Shown here: positions 1 through 8,133 of the stretch, one piece after another | Layout of the letters: each line of letters opens with the position of its first letter | Position numbering within the stretch: the stretch's first letter is position 1 | Assembly: GCA_044463945.1 (NCBI GenBank) | Contig: JBIQLW010000008.1 | Span: 1 to 64,000, forward strand | Origin: 62-47 sp044463945 | GTDB lineage: Bacteria > Pseudomonadota > Alphaproteobacteria > Rhizobiales > Xanthobacteraceae | Direction of reading: 5' to 3' | DNA: 64,000 bases | Notes under the pieces: model-generated | What the model saw: the letters and a program-made list of their open reading frames with translations, nothing else | The model's database searches: none | Told to the model about the DNA's origin: nothing | Position numbers and translations under genes: made by a program

Positions 1-8
1 GACATTCC

Positions 9-83
9 GGGCGCATAGCTCAGCGGGAGAGCGTTCCCTTCACACGGGAGAGGTCCAAGGTTCGATCCCTTGTGCGCCCACCA
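9..83 (+). tRNA. tRNA-Val (anticodon CAC)
   Basis: The cloverleaf can be drawn by hand: a 7-bp acceptor stem (GGGCGCA with TGCGCCC), a D arm, an anticodon arm with loop TTCACAC at 39-45 (anticodon CAC at 41-43, reading GTG), a TTCGATC T loop and an encoded CCA at 81-83. Everything from position 35 on is inside the att repeat, so the 3' half was supplied by the integrated element and the gene stays intact. Confidence 0.95.
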
Positions 84-91
84 TGAAAAGC
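35..91 (+). repeat. attL: attL core: 57-bp direct repeat over the tRNA-Val 3' half
   Basis: Positions 35-91 are identical to 26739-26795. The repeat runs from the anticodon stem through the CCA end and 8 bases beyond it. Integration at tRNA 3' ends by tyrosine recombinases is a well-known pattern, and the integrase gene ends 4 bases before the other copy. The two copies mark the exact element boundaries. Confidence 0.95.
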
Positions 92-300
92 CCCTGATTT
101 CAGCCACTTTTTGAAATCGCTGACCTCGGGCCTTTCGGCAGTTATCGGCATACAAAAGCGGAACATGGCAGGTGTCGGCGGGGAAAATCCGGGGAATGCG
201 TTCGCTTCGTGTTCGCGATCGAACTTAGGACGATTTGCCTAGAGCCGCCACCGCATGCTGCCTTACGGCAAACGCAAGGCGCGGTGATCGCATCTGTCGC
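84..300. other. Non-coding left end of the element with an integrase arm-type repeat
   Basis: I see no convincing gene here. A 7-bp inverted repeat (96-102 with 112-118) follows the tRNA and may serve as its new 3' hairpin. Positions 179-196 (CGGGGAAAATCCGGGGAA) occur identically at 26675-26692 near the other end of the element. The motif itself contains two CGGGGAA-type units 11 bp apart, one helical turn, as expected for integrase arm-binding sites. Confidence 0.6.
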
Positions 301-1140
301 CTAAAGCGACAGCAGGTCGGGCGGTGGCGCGATCGCGTCGGCACCCGGACCGGCGACCAGAATCTCCGATACTTCCGACCACTCGCCGCCGGCAATCGTG
401 TAGCGGGTCTGGAGCGCCTCGATGGCGAAGCGGCCGAACACGTCGCGCATCTCCGGCACGTCGTTCACGGTGAGCAGGAAGCGCCCCTCGATCTTGGCCA
501 GCCGCTCCGCAAGGCGCACAAAATCCGCGCGCTCGAACACGCCGGCGCCATAGTCGCCTTCCGAGCCGAAGTACGGGGGATCGAGGAAAAACAGCGTGTC
601 GCGCGAGTCGTAGCGGTCCACCAGGTCGCGCCAGTGCAGCCGCTCGACGACCACGCCGGCGAGGCGCTCGTGAATGGCTTCGAGGATCGGCGTAAGGCGC
701 GTCACGTCGAAGCGGGCGGCGGTGCCGGGCGACACGCCGAAACTGCGGCCGGCGACCTTGCCGCCGAAGGCCAGGCGCTGCAAATACAGGAAGCGTGCGG
801 CGCGCTCCAGATCCGTCAGCGTCGTGGGATCGGACGCCATCAACCGCTCGAACTCCGCGCGCGACGCGATCTGGAATTTCAGCGTTTCCATGAACTGCGG
901 ATAGTGGCGCTGGAGGATGCGAAAGAATGTCACGACGTCGTTCGAAATGTCGTTGATGACCTCGCACGGCGGCGCCCAGCGCCGGCGAAGGAAGACGCCA
1001 CCCATCCCGATGAACGGCTCGGCGTAAGTCTTGTGGGGAACGGCCTCGATGCGGGCAACGATGATCTCCGCGAGGCGCTTCTTTCCGCCGATATAAGCGG
1101 CGGCGGGCCGCGCCGGTCGCACCGGCCGGAAGTTCTCCAT
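301..1140 (-). CDS. DNA adenine methylase, Dam (D12 class)
   Basis: This is a predicted N6-adenine methyltransferase of 279 residues. Visible motifs are the N-terminal YIGGKKR (about 16-22), the SAM-binding EPFIGMGG (41-48) and the catalytic DPPY (187-190), in the order typical of the D12/Dam family. I chose ATG 1140 because family members start just before the YIGGK motif; an upstream in-frame ATG at 1200 would add 20 untypical residues. No restriction enzyme gene is adjacent, so it is an orphan phage-type methylase. It is the last gene of the leftward block, after the lysis genes. Such enzymes may protect phage DNA or alter host expression; which applies here is unknown. Confidence 0.9.
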   Translation of the reverse strand: MENFRPVRPARPAAAYIGGKKRLAEIIVARIEAVPHKTYAEPFIGMGGVFLRRRWAPPCEVINDISNDVVTFFRILQRHYPQFMETLKFQIASRAEFERLMASDPTTLTDLERAARFLYLQRLAFGGKVAGRSFGVSPGTAARFDVTRLTPILEAIHERLAGVVVERLHWRDLVDRYDSRDTLFFLDPPYFGSEGDYGAGVFERADFVRLAERLAKIEGRFLLTVNDVPEMRDVFGRFAIEALQTRYTIAGGEWSEVSEILVAGPGADAIAPPPDLLSL

Positions 1141-1293
1141 TTCGAATCTCAACGAATTGGCAACCCGTGGCGCGTTTAGTAGCGCGTGGCGGGCTGGCAT
1201 TGAGATACTCGTTTGTCAGGCGGGCGGCATCGACTGTACCCGTGGTTCGGAGTGTTGGTCGCACTCCACCCCCGCCGCTTGCGCGGCAGGAAT

Positions 1294-1680
1294 TCAGCGT
1301 GGCGCGGCGGCTCCCGCCATCCGCGCACCGTGCGGATCGACGATGGTCCAGCCGGCGATCGAGCGCGGATGCACCCGCGTCTTGCGGCCGCCGGAGTTGG
1401 CGTCGTAGACCATCCACGTCGAGCCGCGAATGTGATGGCGCAGCACGAACACATGGTGCCGGCGCACCGCCACCCTGCCCGGCGCCGGCCGCGCGCGCGG
1501 GAAGCGATACCAGGCGCGCGCCAGCCACAACGAGCGGATCGGCGCGTTGAACACCTCGACGGCCGCGCCGCAGCCGCAGAACAGCCGCGCCGGGCAGCCG
1601 CGCGGATGTGAAACGACTTCAGCACGTGCCAGCGACGCGAGCGCGCAAAGGCACGCCGCGAGGAACGCGGTGCGGATCAT
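1294..1680 (-). CDS. Secreted protein of unknown function
   Basis: The 128-residue protein has a clear signal peptide (MIRTAFLAACLCALASLARA, cleavage after about residue 20). The mature part has three cysteines (about 29-37) and several histidines in a basic context. A GGAGG ribosome site lies 6 bases before ATG 1680. The layout resembles small rhizobial secreted proteins of unknown role; a CHAP/NlpC-like fold is conceivable but not demonstrable by eye. It lies between the lysis genes and the Dam methylase, so it may be a lysis accessory or a lysogenic-conversion gene. Confidence 0.6.
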   Translation of the reverse strand: MIRTAFLAACLCALASLARAEVVSHPRGCPARLFCGCGAAVEVFNAPIRSLWLARAWYRFPRARPAPGRVAVRRHHVFVLRHHIRGSTWMVYDANSGGRKTRVHPRSIAGWTIVDPHGARMAGAAAPR

Positions 1681-1706
1681 GTAGCCTCCGGATTACGGGA
1701 AAGACG

Positions 1707-2021
1707 TCAGCGCGGCGCCGGCGCGGTAACGACCTTTTCCAGTCGCTCGACCGCCTTCTTGATGTAGTCGACGTCGCGCTCGATGCCGATCAGCTTGGTG
1801 GCCGTCGCGAGTTGGCTGTCGGACAGCTTGACGCCGAAATCCTTGTCGGCCTTTTCGAGCTCGGCGACACGCAGCCGCAGCGAGGCGATCGTCTCGGCAT
1901 CGCGCCGGTAATCGGCATAGGACTGCGACCACCAGGCCAGCCCGCCGCCGACGAGGACGGCGAGCTGAACGACCTGAAGAAAGGAGTTGAGGTTGAACTT
2001 CAATGGCCGCTCCAGCTCCAT
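1707..2021 (-). CDS. Small membrane-anchored coiled-coil protein, lysis region
   Basis: This protein of about 104 residues has one membrane segment near the N terminus (FLQVVQLAVLVGGGLAWW) followed by a heptad-rich helical region (AETIASLRLRVAELEKA). Its upstream neighbour stops at 2027, and a GGGAGG site lies 9 bases before ATG 2021; the GTG at 2030 is too close to that site. Position next to the spanins suggests a role in lysis or as a membrane accessory. I do not recognise the family with certainty. Confidence 0.65.
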   Translation of the reverse strand: MELERPLKFNLNSFLQVVQLAVLVGGGLAWWSQSYADYRRDAETIASLRLRVAELEKADKDFGVKLSDSQLATATKLIGIERDVDYIKKAVERLEKVVTAPAPR

Positions 2022-2026
2022 CCGGT

Positions 2027-2323
2027 TCACCCTCCCGCCTCCCCGGCCAGGCGCTGGCGTTGCTGCTCCTGACAGGTGCGCGTCGCCCTCAGATTGGTGT
2101 TGGCCTCGTCCAGCGCCGCCAGGTGTCGAGCCACGGATGCCTTTGCCGATTGGCCTTTCGCGATCGGCGGATACGGCACTTCCCGCGCCAATTCTTCGCA
2201 GTCACGCGGGATCTGTATCGCCGGCGCGCTCGGGCTACTTTGCAATGTCACGCAGCCGCCGCACATCATCGTCATCAAGAGCGCAGCCACGGTCCGAGGG
2301 GCGATCTTCCAGCCACGTTTCAT
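2027..2323 (-). CDS. Outer-membrane spanin subunit, Rz1-like lipoprotein
   Basis: The 98-residue protein has an N-terminal hydrophobic signal ending in a lipobox-like MCGGC (modified Cys about 24), followed by a proline-containing periplasmic part with a conserved-looking CEELA and a helical C terminus. Its first 89 bases lie inside the 3' end of the Rz-like gene in another frame, the classic Rz/Rz1 arrangement. With the inner-membrane partner it should fuse inner and outer membranes in the last step of lysis. The lipobox -3 residue is Cys rather than Leu, which is slightly unusual. Confidence 0.8.
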   Translation of the reverse strand: MKRGWKIAPRTVAALLMTMMCGGCVTLQSSPSAPAIQIPRDCEELAREVPYPPIAKGQSAKASVARHLAALDEANTNLRATRTCQEQQRQRLAGEAGG

Positions 2324-2669
2324 AGTCCGCTACCTTTTCGTTTGCGGCCGCGGCGTCGGCCTCGGCGGCGGCCCTGAGTTTCGCGGCCACGTCGGCCGTC
2401 TGGCGTTGCGTGTCGAGCTGGAGCCGGGCGAAGGCGAGATCGATCTGCACCTGACGCAGCGCTGCGGACTCATCGGCCGATCGGTAACCGATGCCGAGAC
2501 CCAACACGGCAACCGCGGCATAGGACGCCAGCCGCGCGGCCCCGACGTAGGCGCTGACGACAGGCAGCCATCGGCCGATCACGGCGACCACAAGCGAGAC
2601 GATCAGGAGGCCGCCGGCAGCGGCCTGCGTCCATGAATTGGCGACCAGCCACCAGAACAGCGCGGTCAC
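2235..2669 (-). CDS. Inner-membrane spanin subunit, Rz-like
   Basis: The 144-residue protein starts at GTG 2669. The N terminus carries two hydrophobic stretches (about 5-35 and 45-65), followed by a long alanine- and glutamine-rich helix (about 68-115). It ends with CALDDDDVRRLRDIAK, a motif typical of Rz-type C termini. The 3' 89 bases are shared with the Rz1-like gene in a different frame. It probably spans the periplasm during lysis. The double hydrophobic N terminus could also give it some holin character. Confidence 0.8.
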   Translation of the reverse strand: MTALFWWLVANSWTQAAAGGLLIVSLVVAVIGRWLPVVSAYVGAARLASYAAVAVLGLGIGYRSADESAALRQVQIDLAFARLQLDTQRQTADVAAKLRAAAEADAAAANEKVADYETWLEDRPSDRGCALDDDDVRRLRDIAK

Positions 2670-2671
2670 GA

Positions 2672-2947
2672 CTATTCCTCGCTGTCCGGGGTGAGATCAT
2701 CGTCGCGGGTGCGCCGGCGGCCGCCGCGACGCATCATGGTCATGACATTGCGGTCATCCCACACCGCGCCGAACACGTAGGCGCCAATGACGGAGCCGGC
2801 GAGGATCAGCACGCCGTTCGCAATGGTCGCGGCAAGATCGGTGTCCTGCCCCCATGCGGTCAGGTAGATGATCTCGCCGGCGCAAAACAGCAGCGTCGCG
2901 ATAATGATGCACCGCCGGACGCGCCAGGATGGCTTCTGCACCGTCAT
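2672..2947 (-). CDS. Holin-like two-span membrane protein
   Basis: The 91-residue protein has two membrane segments (IIIATLLFCAGEIIYLTAW at about 14-32, and ATIANGVLILAGSVIGAYVF at about 39-58) and a strongly charged C-terminal tail, a class II holin layout. Its ATG overlaps the TGA of the endolysin gene (ATGA), showing translational coupling. It would form the membrane lesion that releases or activates the endolysin. The assignment rests on topology and position, not on sequence identity. Confidence 0.7.
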   Translation of the reverse strand: MTVQKPSWRVRRCIIIATLLFCAGEIIYLTAWGQDTDLAATIANGVLILAGSVIGAYVFGAVWDDRNVMTMMRRGGRRRTRDDDLTPDSEE

Positions 2948-3498
2948 GCCTCGTTGGTGGAGAGTCTGCCGTTGGCGGCCAGCACCACCTTGCGGACGTT
3001 GTCGGGCTGGACGTTGTAGGCCGGCCGGCGCGCACGGTAGAGGCGCGACTTCGCGATGCGGGTGAAACAGACCTTGTCCGACTGATTGCCGCCGAGACAG
3101 TGATATGCGCCGCTATCCTCGCCGACATAGAGCGCGACGTGGCCGCCGCCATCGCGCTTGAAGGTCAGCACGTCGCCAAGCATCGGCACCGGCGACGGTC
3201 GGCCGAAGTCCGCCCACGACAGCGCCCACAGCGGGCTGTCGACCACCGGCTTGCCCGAGCGCTTCGCCACCACGGCCATGAACAGGCCGCACCACGGGAT
3301 CGAGTCGTGGCTATAGGTCTTCGATAACCCGACCTCTTTCGCCCAGCCGAGAATGACCGGATTGTCGCGCGGCCCCGGCACTTCGAGCGTGCCGTAAAGT
3401 TTCAGGGCCTCGACGATCATTTTCGGGCCGCCTTCGCGGCGCAGCCAGGCGTAGGCAGCCGGCAACGCGCCGGCGGCCCCGGAATCGGGGTTGGTCAT
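2944..3498 (-). CDS. Endolysin, NlpC/P60-like (TIGR02594-type) cysteine peptidase
   Basis: The 184-residue protein has the pattern of the TIGR02594 phage lysin group: catalytic Cys in IPWCGLFMAVV (Cys70) and His in GGGHVALYVGE (His120), roughly 50 residues apart, as in CHAP/NlpC amidases or peptidases. It should cut peptidoglycan peptides or amide bonds. No signal peptide is seen, so release depends on the neighbouring holin-like protein. It directly follows the tail gene D and precedes the holin and spanins, a complete lysis cassette. Confidence 0.85.
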   Translation of the reverse strand: MTNPDSGAAGALPAAYAWLRREGGPKMIVEALKLYGTLEVPGPRDNPVILGWAKEVGLSKTYSHDSIPWCGLFMAVVAKRSGKPVVDSPLWALSWADFGRPSPVPMLGDVLTFKRDGGGHVALYVGEDSGAYHCLGGNQSDKVCFTRIAKSRLYRARRPAYNVQPDNVRKVVLAANGRLSTNEA

Positions 3499-3524
3499 TT
3501 CTGTTCTCCGGATGAAATGCGTCT

Positions 3525-4562
3525 CTAACCGCGACTGTCGCTACCGACGTCGCCTTCAGGGTGCTTCAGGTCGAGCTTGGTCTTGTAGCCGCCACTGCGC
3601 GACAGATCGTGCTCGACGCCGTCGATCTTGTACGCGCCATCGATGCCAGGCCGCGCACCGACGACGACGCAGGTGCCTTCCGGCTTTGCCGCAGGCGCAC
3701 CGATCAACCTGACAGATCCACCGCCGCGTTCGCGCTCCGATGATTTCTGGCTTTCACCGGCGGCGCCGGCAGCCTCGTCCTGGTCGGCGCGAGTCACGCG
3801 CGAGGTGTGCGTCGCCGGCGAAGCCGGTCCCTGTTGCGGAATTTCGATCAGCTTCTCCAGCCACTTCGCCTGCTTCGGATCGTAGTAGCGCGCTCGTGCT
3901 TGCTGGAAACGCGGCCGCGCGAACACGGGAGAGATGTCCCATTCGAGAAGATTGTCGCTCCGGACGGCATAAATCGTCGGCAGTGGCAGGCCGGATACCG
4001 ATTGGCCGGAATTTTTCTCGTAGATGATCGACTTATTGCCAGCGATCTTGAACTGGCCGCCGACCTCCCGTGCGATCCGCAGACCCAGATGAATGAAGCT
4101 TTCGGTTGTGGCGACCCAATAGGGCCGCCAGATCTTGGCGAGCGCGCCTTGCGCTCGAAACGAGAACCCGGCCTTTTCGGCCGCTTCGGTCATGAAGTCC
4201 TCCAAGGTCGCGTTGTCCTTGTGAAACTCCAGCGGTTCTTTCGCCTTTCCCTTCGGGTCGAAGCCCTTCGCCGAAATCAGCATCGTTCCGCCGCTGCCGC
4301 GCGCGCCCAGCGACCTCACGCTGTCCACAGTCCCATCGAACACCTCGGACACCCCGATCGACTCCCGGCCGAGCCAGATCTGCATCGGGTCGCCCACCTG
4401 AGGCATTGCGATCTGTCCAGCGGTGTCATCCAGCGTGATCGACGCGGTGTCCGACAACGTGCCCGCCTTATCGGAGACCGTCAGTCGCTCGAGGACCTGG
4501 TTGAAACGGTGCGAAACGTTGTTGCCGGCGACCATAATCATGAAGGCCGCGCGATCGACCAT
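3525..4562 (-). CDS. D: Tail hub protein, P2 gpD-like
   Basis: The 345-residue protein matches the phage late control gene D family in style: N-terminal ligand-like barrel (VDRAAFMIMVAGNNVSHRFN), the TASITLDD region, an IWLGRESIGVSEVFDGTVDS strand pair and the helical KEPLEFHKDNATLEDFM segment. In P2-type tails this protein forms the hub at the distal end of the tube beneath the sheath. The gene follows gpX with only a few bases between, the standard T-U-X-D order. Confidence 0.9.
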   Translation of the reverse strand: MVDRAAFMIMVAGNNVSHRFNQVLERLTVSDKAGTLSDTASITLDDTAGQIAMPQVGDPMQIWLGRESIGVSEVFDGTVDSVRSLGARGSGGTMLISAKGFDPKGKAKEPLEFHKDNATLEDFMTEAAEKAGFSFRAQGALAKIWRPYWVATTESFIHLGLRIAREVGGQFKIAGNKSIIYEKNSGQSVSGLPLPTIYAVRSDNLLEWDISPVFARPRFQQARARYYDPKQAKWLEKLIEIPQQGPASPATHTSRVTRADQDEAAGAAGESQKSSERERGGGSVRLIGAPAAKPEGTCVVVGARPGIDGAYKIDGVEHDLSRSGGYKTKLDLKHPEGDVGSDSRG

Positions 4563-4566
4563 CAGA

Positions 4567-4791
4567 TCAGTCCCACAGCTTGACGACCGGAATCACCGCC
4601 GGTGCGGCCGGCTGATCGATCGGGATGTTGATGACCGTTCCAGCCGGGAGCGACGGGCCGCGCTCCGACAGTTTCGGATTGAGGTCGAGCACGCGTTCGA
4701 CCAGCCCCGGCGTGGGACCGTGGAAACGGCGCCACAGCAAGGCGTCGAGCATCACGTCGTCACCTTCGACGACGTAGGTTTCCAGGTTCAT
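4567..4791 (-). CDS. X: Tail protein X, LysM-like (P2 gpX)
   Basis: The 74-residue protein has a LysM-type fold signature (TYVVEGDDVMLDALLWRR, then VLDLNPKL and PAGTVINIP). Family length is about 67-80 residues. ATG 4791 was chosen over GTG 4794, which it immediately follows. It sits between U and D, as in P2, and is thought to help hub assembly at the tail tip. Confidence 0.9.
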   Translation of the reverse strand: MNLETYVVEGDDVMLDALLWRRFHGPTPGLVERVLDLNPKLSERGPSLPAGTVINIPIDQPAAPAVIPVVKLWD

Positions 4792-4799
4792 CACGGCAC

Positions 4800-5222
4800 C
4801 TATTGAAAGAGCGAGAACAGCGCGTTGAAGACGCCGGCAGCGCTCGGCCCGTCGGCGCGTTTGAGCGTGATGTCGAACTCGATCACGCGGCCGACGCCGC
4901 CGGCATCGAGATAGCTCGACCTTTCGCGCGCGCTCTCGATTACCACCCAGCCCATCGGAACGCCGTCGCCACGCATGAAAAACTGAGCCGACCCGGAGCG
5001 GCGCATGGCGTGCAGCGCGGCCATTTCGTCGAGACCACCGAGTTTGCGCGGAAACAGCTTGCCGCGCACGGTCCAGCCTTCCGCGGCCTCGCCGACGAAT
5101 TCGAGGGGCGGCATGCGTCCGATGACCTCATGCGCCGCGAACGACGCGCCGGATTCGTGATCGTGCTCGTTGATGTTGAACGGCGCGACGGTGAATTGCA
5201 CCGCGCCAAGTTGAGCCAGCAT
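4800..5222 (-). CDS. U: Tail protein U (P2 gpU)
   Basis: The 140-residue protein has the gpU hallmarks: an N-terminal strand (GAVQFTVAPFNINEHDH), the central PPLEFVGEAAEGWTVRGKLFP segment and the RRSGSAQFFMRGDG-GWVVIE block. GpU is needed for P2 tail completion. The ATG at 5222 overlaps the stop codon of the tape measure gene, so translation is coupled. Confidence 0.9.
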   Translation of the reverse strand: MLAQLGAVQFTVAPFNINEHDHESGASFAAHEVIGRMPPLEFVGEAAEGWTVRGKLFPRKLGGLDEMAALHAMRRSGSAQFFMRGDGVPMGWVVIESARERSSYLDAGGVGRVIEFDITLKRADGPSAAGVFNALFSLFQ

Positions 5223-7564
5223 CACACGAACCCGAAGTTACCGCCGTCGGAAAACGCGGCGTGCCGGCTCCGTATCAACCCGCTCGCGTCTCCCGTTTGC
5301 TGTTTACCAGGTCCGCCGGCGCCAGTGGGCGCGGTCGTCTTCAGGTTGATCGTGGGGTTCGCGGTGAAGCTCAGCATTCCGGTCCACCGCCGGACATATT
5401 CCTGAACCTTGAGGTCGACCTCCGCCAGCTCCGAAAGCATACTGCCCTTGAACGCACTGCCCGTCTCCTGGCCCGCCGACGCGGCCGCGGCCGACTGGTT
5501 CAGATTCGCCACGATTCCGGATTCACGCCCGAGGTCGCCGGGAGCGACGTGTGACGCGTTCCATTTGGTCATCGCTTTCAAGCCGGACGGCGGGATCACC
5601 GAGGGAGATTGGCTGAAACCGCCCTGGTAACCCAGCGTGAAGTCGCGGCTGTACCCGGTCGGCGCGGCATAGGGGGACCGCGGCGCGCTCCCCCCGTCCG
5701 GCGCCTTTGCGGCATCATCGAATTTGCGGCGAAGATGTTCGACGAACTTCGGATCGTTGCCGACGTCAGGCTGCGCGGCGGCGATGAGCGGGATCAACCA
5801 CGGCGCGAAGCGGGCAATCATGCCGGCGCGGCCGCCGGCGGCCTTGCCGCCGGGTCCCGCCGCCTCGCTGATCACCGCGTCCAGCGCGCCGCCGGCAGCC
5901 TTGCCGCCCCCGCCCCGCAGCCAGTCGAATCCCTTTTTCCCAATCAGGAACGACAGGAACCCACCGCCGGCCACCGTCGCGCCCTCGATTGCGCCTGCGA
6001 CGATCTTCTTCGTCGTCGGCGACTGTTCCGAGAACCACTTGGCTGCGTTCCCGATCGTCTGCGCGATCGTCGACAGGCCGCCCTGAATCAGCGACGAGCT
6101 TTCGAGCAGGTTTTGCACCATGTTGGTGGTCTGGGCCTTGAGGCTTTCCCACGCCTGAAATGGATCGTTCGCGATGACCTCCTGCGCGGCCTCGGGTCCT
6201 TTCGCACCGGCAAGGTTCGCGCGGTCCTTTTCGATCACTTTCCGGTTCGCGATCAATGACGCGAAGAACTCGCCGGCGTTTCGGTTGCTGAGAGCTTTCA
6301 TCAGAAAATCGACCGCCTTCTCCTTCTCCTCCGGCGACGATTCGGCGTCGAGGTGCATTCCGGCCTTTTCCATGCGCGGCAGCAGGTGCTTCATCGTCCA
6401 GGCGTATGGGTCGCTGACGAACAACTGCTGATCGAGCAGTCGTTCGTTCTTGTCGAGGATTCCGAATTTGCGCAGCCGCGCCTTCGCCTTGTTTGTCTGC
6501 CTGCCGCCGACCAGCGAGCTGAAGGCGGTCGCCTGCGCGGTGCCGAACTGGTTGGCGCCCTCGTGCTGAATCATCGTCGGTACGACGCCCGCGAGATAAC
6601 TTTCGCCAAGGCCATACTTGGACGATTTCGACCGCTGGATGTAGGTCCGGAAGTCGCCGCCGGTCAGCGTTTCGCCGAACAGGTTCTTGCCCTTGACGAA
6701 CGCGGTCAGCATCGTCCGGAATTTTTCCGAGCTGCTGGCGTAACCCGCGCCCTCGAGTCCCTTCGTGATCTGTTCGAGGTCGCGGATCGCGCCCTCCTTG
6801 CCGCCTGGGCCGGAGGACAGAACGACCTGCGCCTTGACCACGTCCTCGACCATTTCTCGAGCGTGATGGAGATCGCCCAGCGTGCCGCGGAGCTGGCGCA
6901 GATGGGATAACACCTCCACCTGGCCGACCGACTTGTAGCGGTGCGAGAGGTCGCGGGCCTGCGCGATCGATGCCGCACGATCCGGCACGCTCATGCCGGA
7001 AATGTCCTCGCGGACCTTTTCGCGGCCGAGCTCGGCGGTCTTCTCGATCACCTTTTCGCCGCCGCGCGCGACCGCGTAGCCGCTCGCGACCGGATAAATC
7101 AGATGGTGCGCACCGTGGCGAATGTCGGCCAACCGGCTGGTTCGGCGGTGATGCACCGCATAAGCCTGCGAAACCCGCTGCAGGCTGCCGATCGTCCGCC
7201 GCTCCCACTGATCGAGCCTCGGCAGGAAGTCGCCCGCCTTTCGCACACCACCAGCCTTGAGCGTCGATTGAAAACGCTCGTAGGCCGACCGCAGCCGATT
7301 GATCTGTTTTTCGGTCAGATTGATCTTGCCGAGTTGGGCGTCGAAGCTGCTCGACCACGCCGCCGTACCGGTGCCGAGCGCCTTGGCCGCGGCAGCCGTC
7401 CTCTGCATCGACTTCGCGAGGTTGTCGACGCCCTTGGCGTTCGCCGCGGACGCGAGCTTCTTCTCTGCCGCCGCAACGCCCTTCAGCGCGGCCGCCGCGC
7501 CTTTTGCCGGGCCGCTGACCTTGTCGATCAGCGAAATGATGAGCTGGCTGGTCAGGCTTCCCAT
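5222..7564 (-). CDS. T: Tail tape measure protein (P2 gpT-like)
   Basis: The 780-residue protein sets tail length. The N terminus is helical and alanine- and lysine-rich (KGAAAALKGVAAAEKKLASA), followed by a long conserved helical core. Hydrophobic segments occur around 520-545 (GAIEGATVAGGGFLSFLIG) and 585-600 (FAPWLIPLIAA), as in tape measures that insert into the host membrane. It follows the gpE/E' gene with a 13-base overlap of the frameshifted reading frame, the universal position for this gene in contractile tails. Confidence 0.92.
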   Translation of the reverse strand: MGSLTSQLIISLIDKVSGPAKGAAAALKGVAAAEKKLASAANAKGVDNLAKSMQRTAAAAKALGTGTAAWSSSFDAQLGKINLTEKQINRLRSAYERFQSTLKAGGVRKAGDFLPRLDQWERRTIGSLQRVSQAYAVHHRRTSRLADIRHGAHHLIYPVASGYAVARGGEKVIEKTAELGREKVREDISGMSVPDRAASIAQARDLSHRYKSVGQVEVLSHLRQLRGTLGDLHHAREMVEDVVKAQVVLSSGPGGKEGAIRDLEQITKGLEGAGYASSSEKFRTMLTAFVKGKNLFGETLTGGDFRTYIQRSKSSKYGLGESYLAGVVPTMIQHEGANQFGTAQATAFSSLVGGRQTNKAKARLRKFGILDKNERLLDQQLFVSDPYAWTMKHLLPRMEKAGMHLDAESSPEEKEKAVDFLMKALSNRNAGEFFASLIANRKVIEKDRANLAGAKGPEAAQEVIANDPFQAWESLKAQTTNMVQNLLESSSLIQGGLSTIAQTIGNAAKWFSEQSPTTKKIVAGAIEGATVAGGGFLSFLIGKKGFDWLRGGGGKAAGGALDAVISEAAGPGGKAAGGRAGMIARFAPWLIPLIAAAQPDVGNDPKFVEHLRRKFDDAAKAPDGGSAPRSPYAAPTGYSRDFTLGYQGGFSQSPSVIPPSGLKAMTKWNASHVAPGDLGRESGIVANLNQSAAAASAGQETGSAFKGSMLSELAEVDLKVQEYVRRWTGMLSFTANPTINLKTTAPTGAGGPGKQQTGDASGLIRSRHAAFSDGGNFGFV

Positions 7565-8063
7565 TTAACCCTCACCACCTTGCCCGAAAGGGCCGACGCG
7601 CGCTCGTACCATTGCAGCAACCGGTGCCAATCGAGCGACAACAGCCAGCCGATCGGCTGACCACCGAGGCCCGCGGCCGCGACGGCGATGTAGTCCATTG
7701 CGTAGCCAGGATGGGCTACTCCGCCGGTCGCAAGGCGCGGGGCAAAAAATCAGTCACCGCCTTGTTCACTGCGTCGGCGTCGTCCGGATCGAGCGCGGCA
7801 ATCACCTCGTGGGGAACGTCGAACATCGGCAACCGCGCGGTTTTCGCGTCCGCCGTTGCCTGATCGAGGAAGTTCACCACCTCCTCGGCGGTCATGCGCC
7901 GCACGACGATTTCATCGTACCTCTTGCCGTCATAGGTCAGAGGCCACTCCAGCGGAACGGCGCGGAATCGCGGTCGGCCGGTGTCGACAAATTCGGGCGG
8001 CGCGGGCTTGGCGGCTTCCGTCTCGCCGGAGGCCGGTTCGTCGATCAGTTCAGCGTCGGACAT
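7552..8063 (-). CDS. gpE+E' tail assembly chaperone made by -1 ribosomal frameshift
   Basis: A TTTTTTG slippery heptamer (7743-7749) lies near the end of gpE. Shifting to the -1 frame there continues, without a stop, to TGA at 7552-7554 and adds a tail that includes MDYIAVAAAG, IGWLLSLDWHRLLQWYERAS and VVRVKWEA; the fusion is about 170 residues. P2 makes gpE+E' by -1 frameshifting on the same heptamer, and tail chaperone pairs just before the tape measure gene are nearly universal. The extension could also start on its own at ATG 7698. Confidence 0.85.
7716..8063 (-). CDS. E: gpE tail assembly chaperone (0-frame product)
   Basis: The 115-residue acidic protein ends with FDVPHEVIAALDPDD and the FLPRALRPAE tail, typical of the phage tail E / tail assembly chaperone family. 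I chose ATG 8063 (MSDAELIDEP) because an AAGGA site lies about 8 bases upstream; the longer frame to 8105 runs into the brnTA promoter. It should coat the tape measure during assembly. Confidence 0.88.
   Translation of the reverse strand: MSDAELIDEPASGETEAAKPAPPEFVDTGRPRFRAVPLEWPLTYDGKRYDEIVVRRMTAEEVVNFLDQATADAKTARLPMFDVPHEVIAALDPDDADAVNKAVTDFLPRALRPAE
7743..7749 (-). promoter_or_regulatory. -1 frameshift slippery site TTTTTTG
   Basis: Read on the minus strand, the gpE frame is GAT TTT TTG, giving the heptamer T TTT TTG in the correct phase for a simultaneous -1 slip. This is the heptamer described for phage P2 gene E. The 0 frame stops 25 bases later. Confidence 0.85.
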
Positions 8064-8098
8064 CGCGCGATCCTTTTTTACCGTATATACGTTTATTC

Positions 8099-8128
8099 TT
8101 GACACGCCGATTTAATGTAGATACATTA
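8099..8128 (+). promoter_or_regulatory. brnTA promoter with overlapping operator
   Basis: A consensus -35 TTGACA (8099-8104) is followed after 17 bases by a -10 TACATT (8122-8127). A perfect inverted repeat TAATGTA-GA-TACATTA (8113-8128) covers the -10 box, a likely operator for BrnA autorepression. The expected start site is at or within a base or two of the brnT ATG (8134), so the message may be leaderless. A second palindrome, CGTATATACG, lies at 8082-8091. Confidence 0.75.
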
Positions 8129-8133
8129 CTGGC

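Noticed and set aside
5766..7358. Minus-strand frame of 530 codons inside the tape measure gene
   Set aside because: A different frame of the tape measure region with highly basic, repetitive composition.
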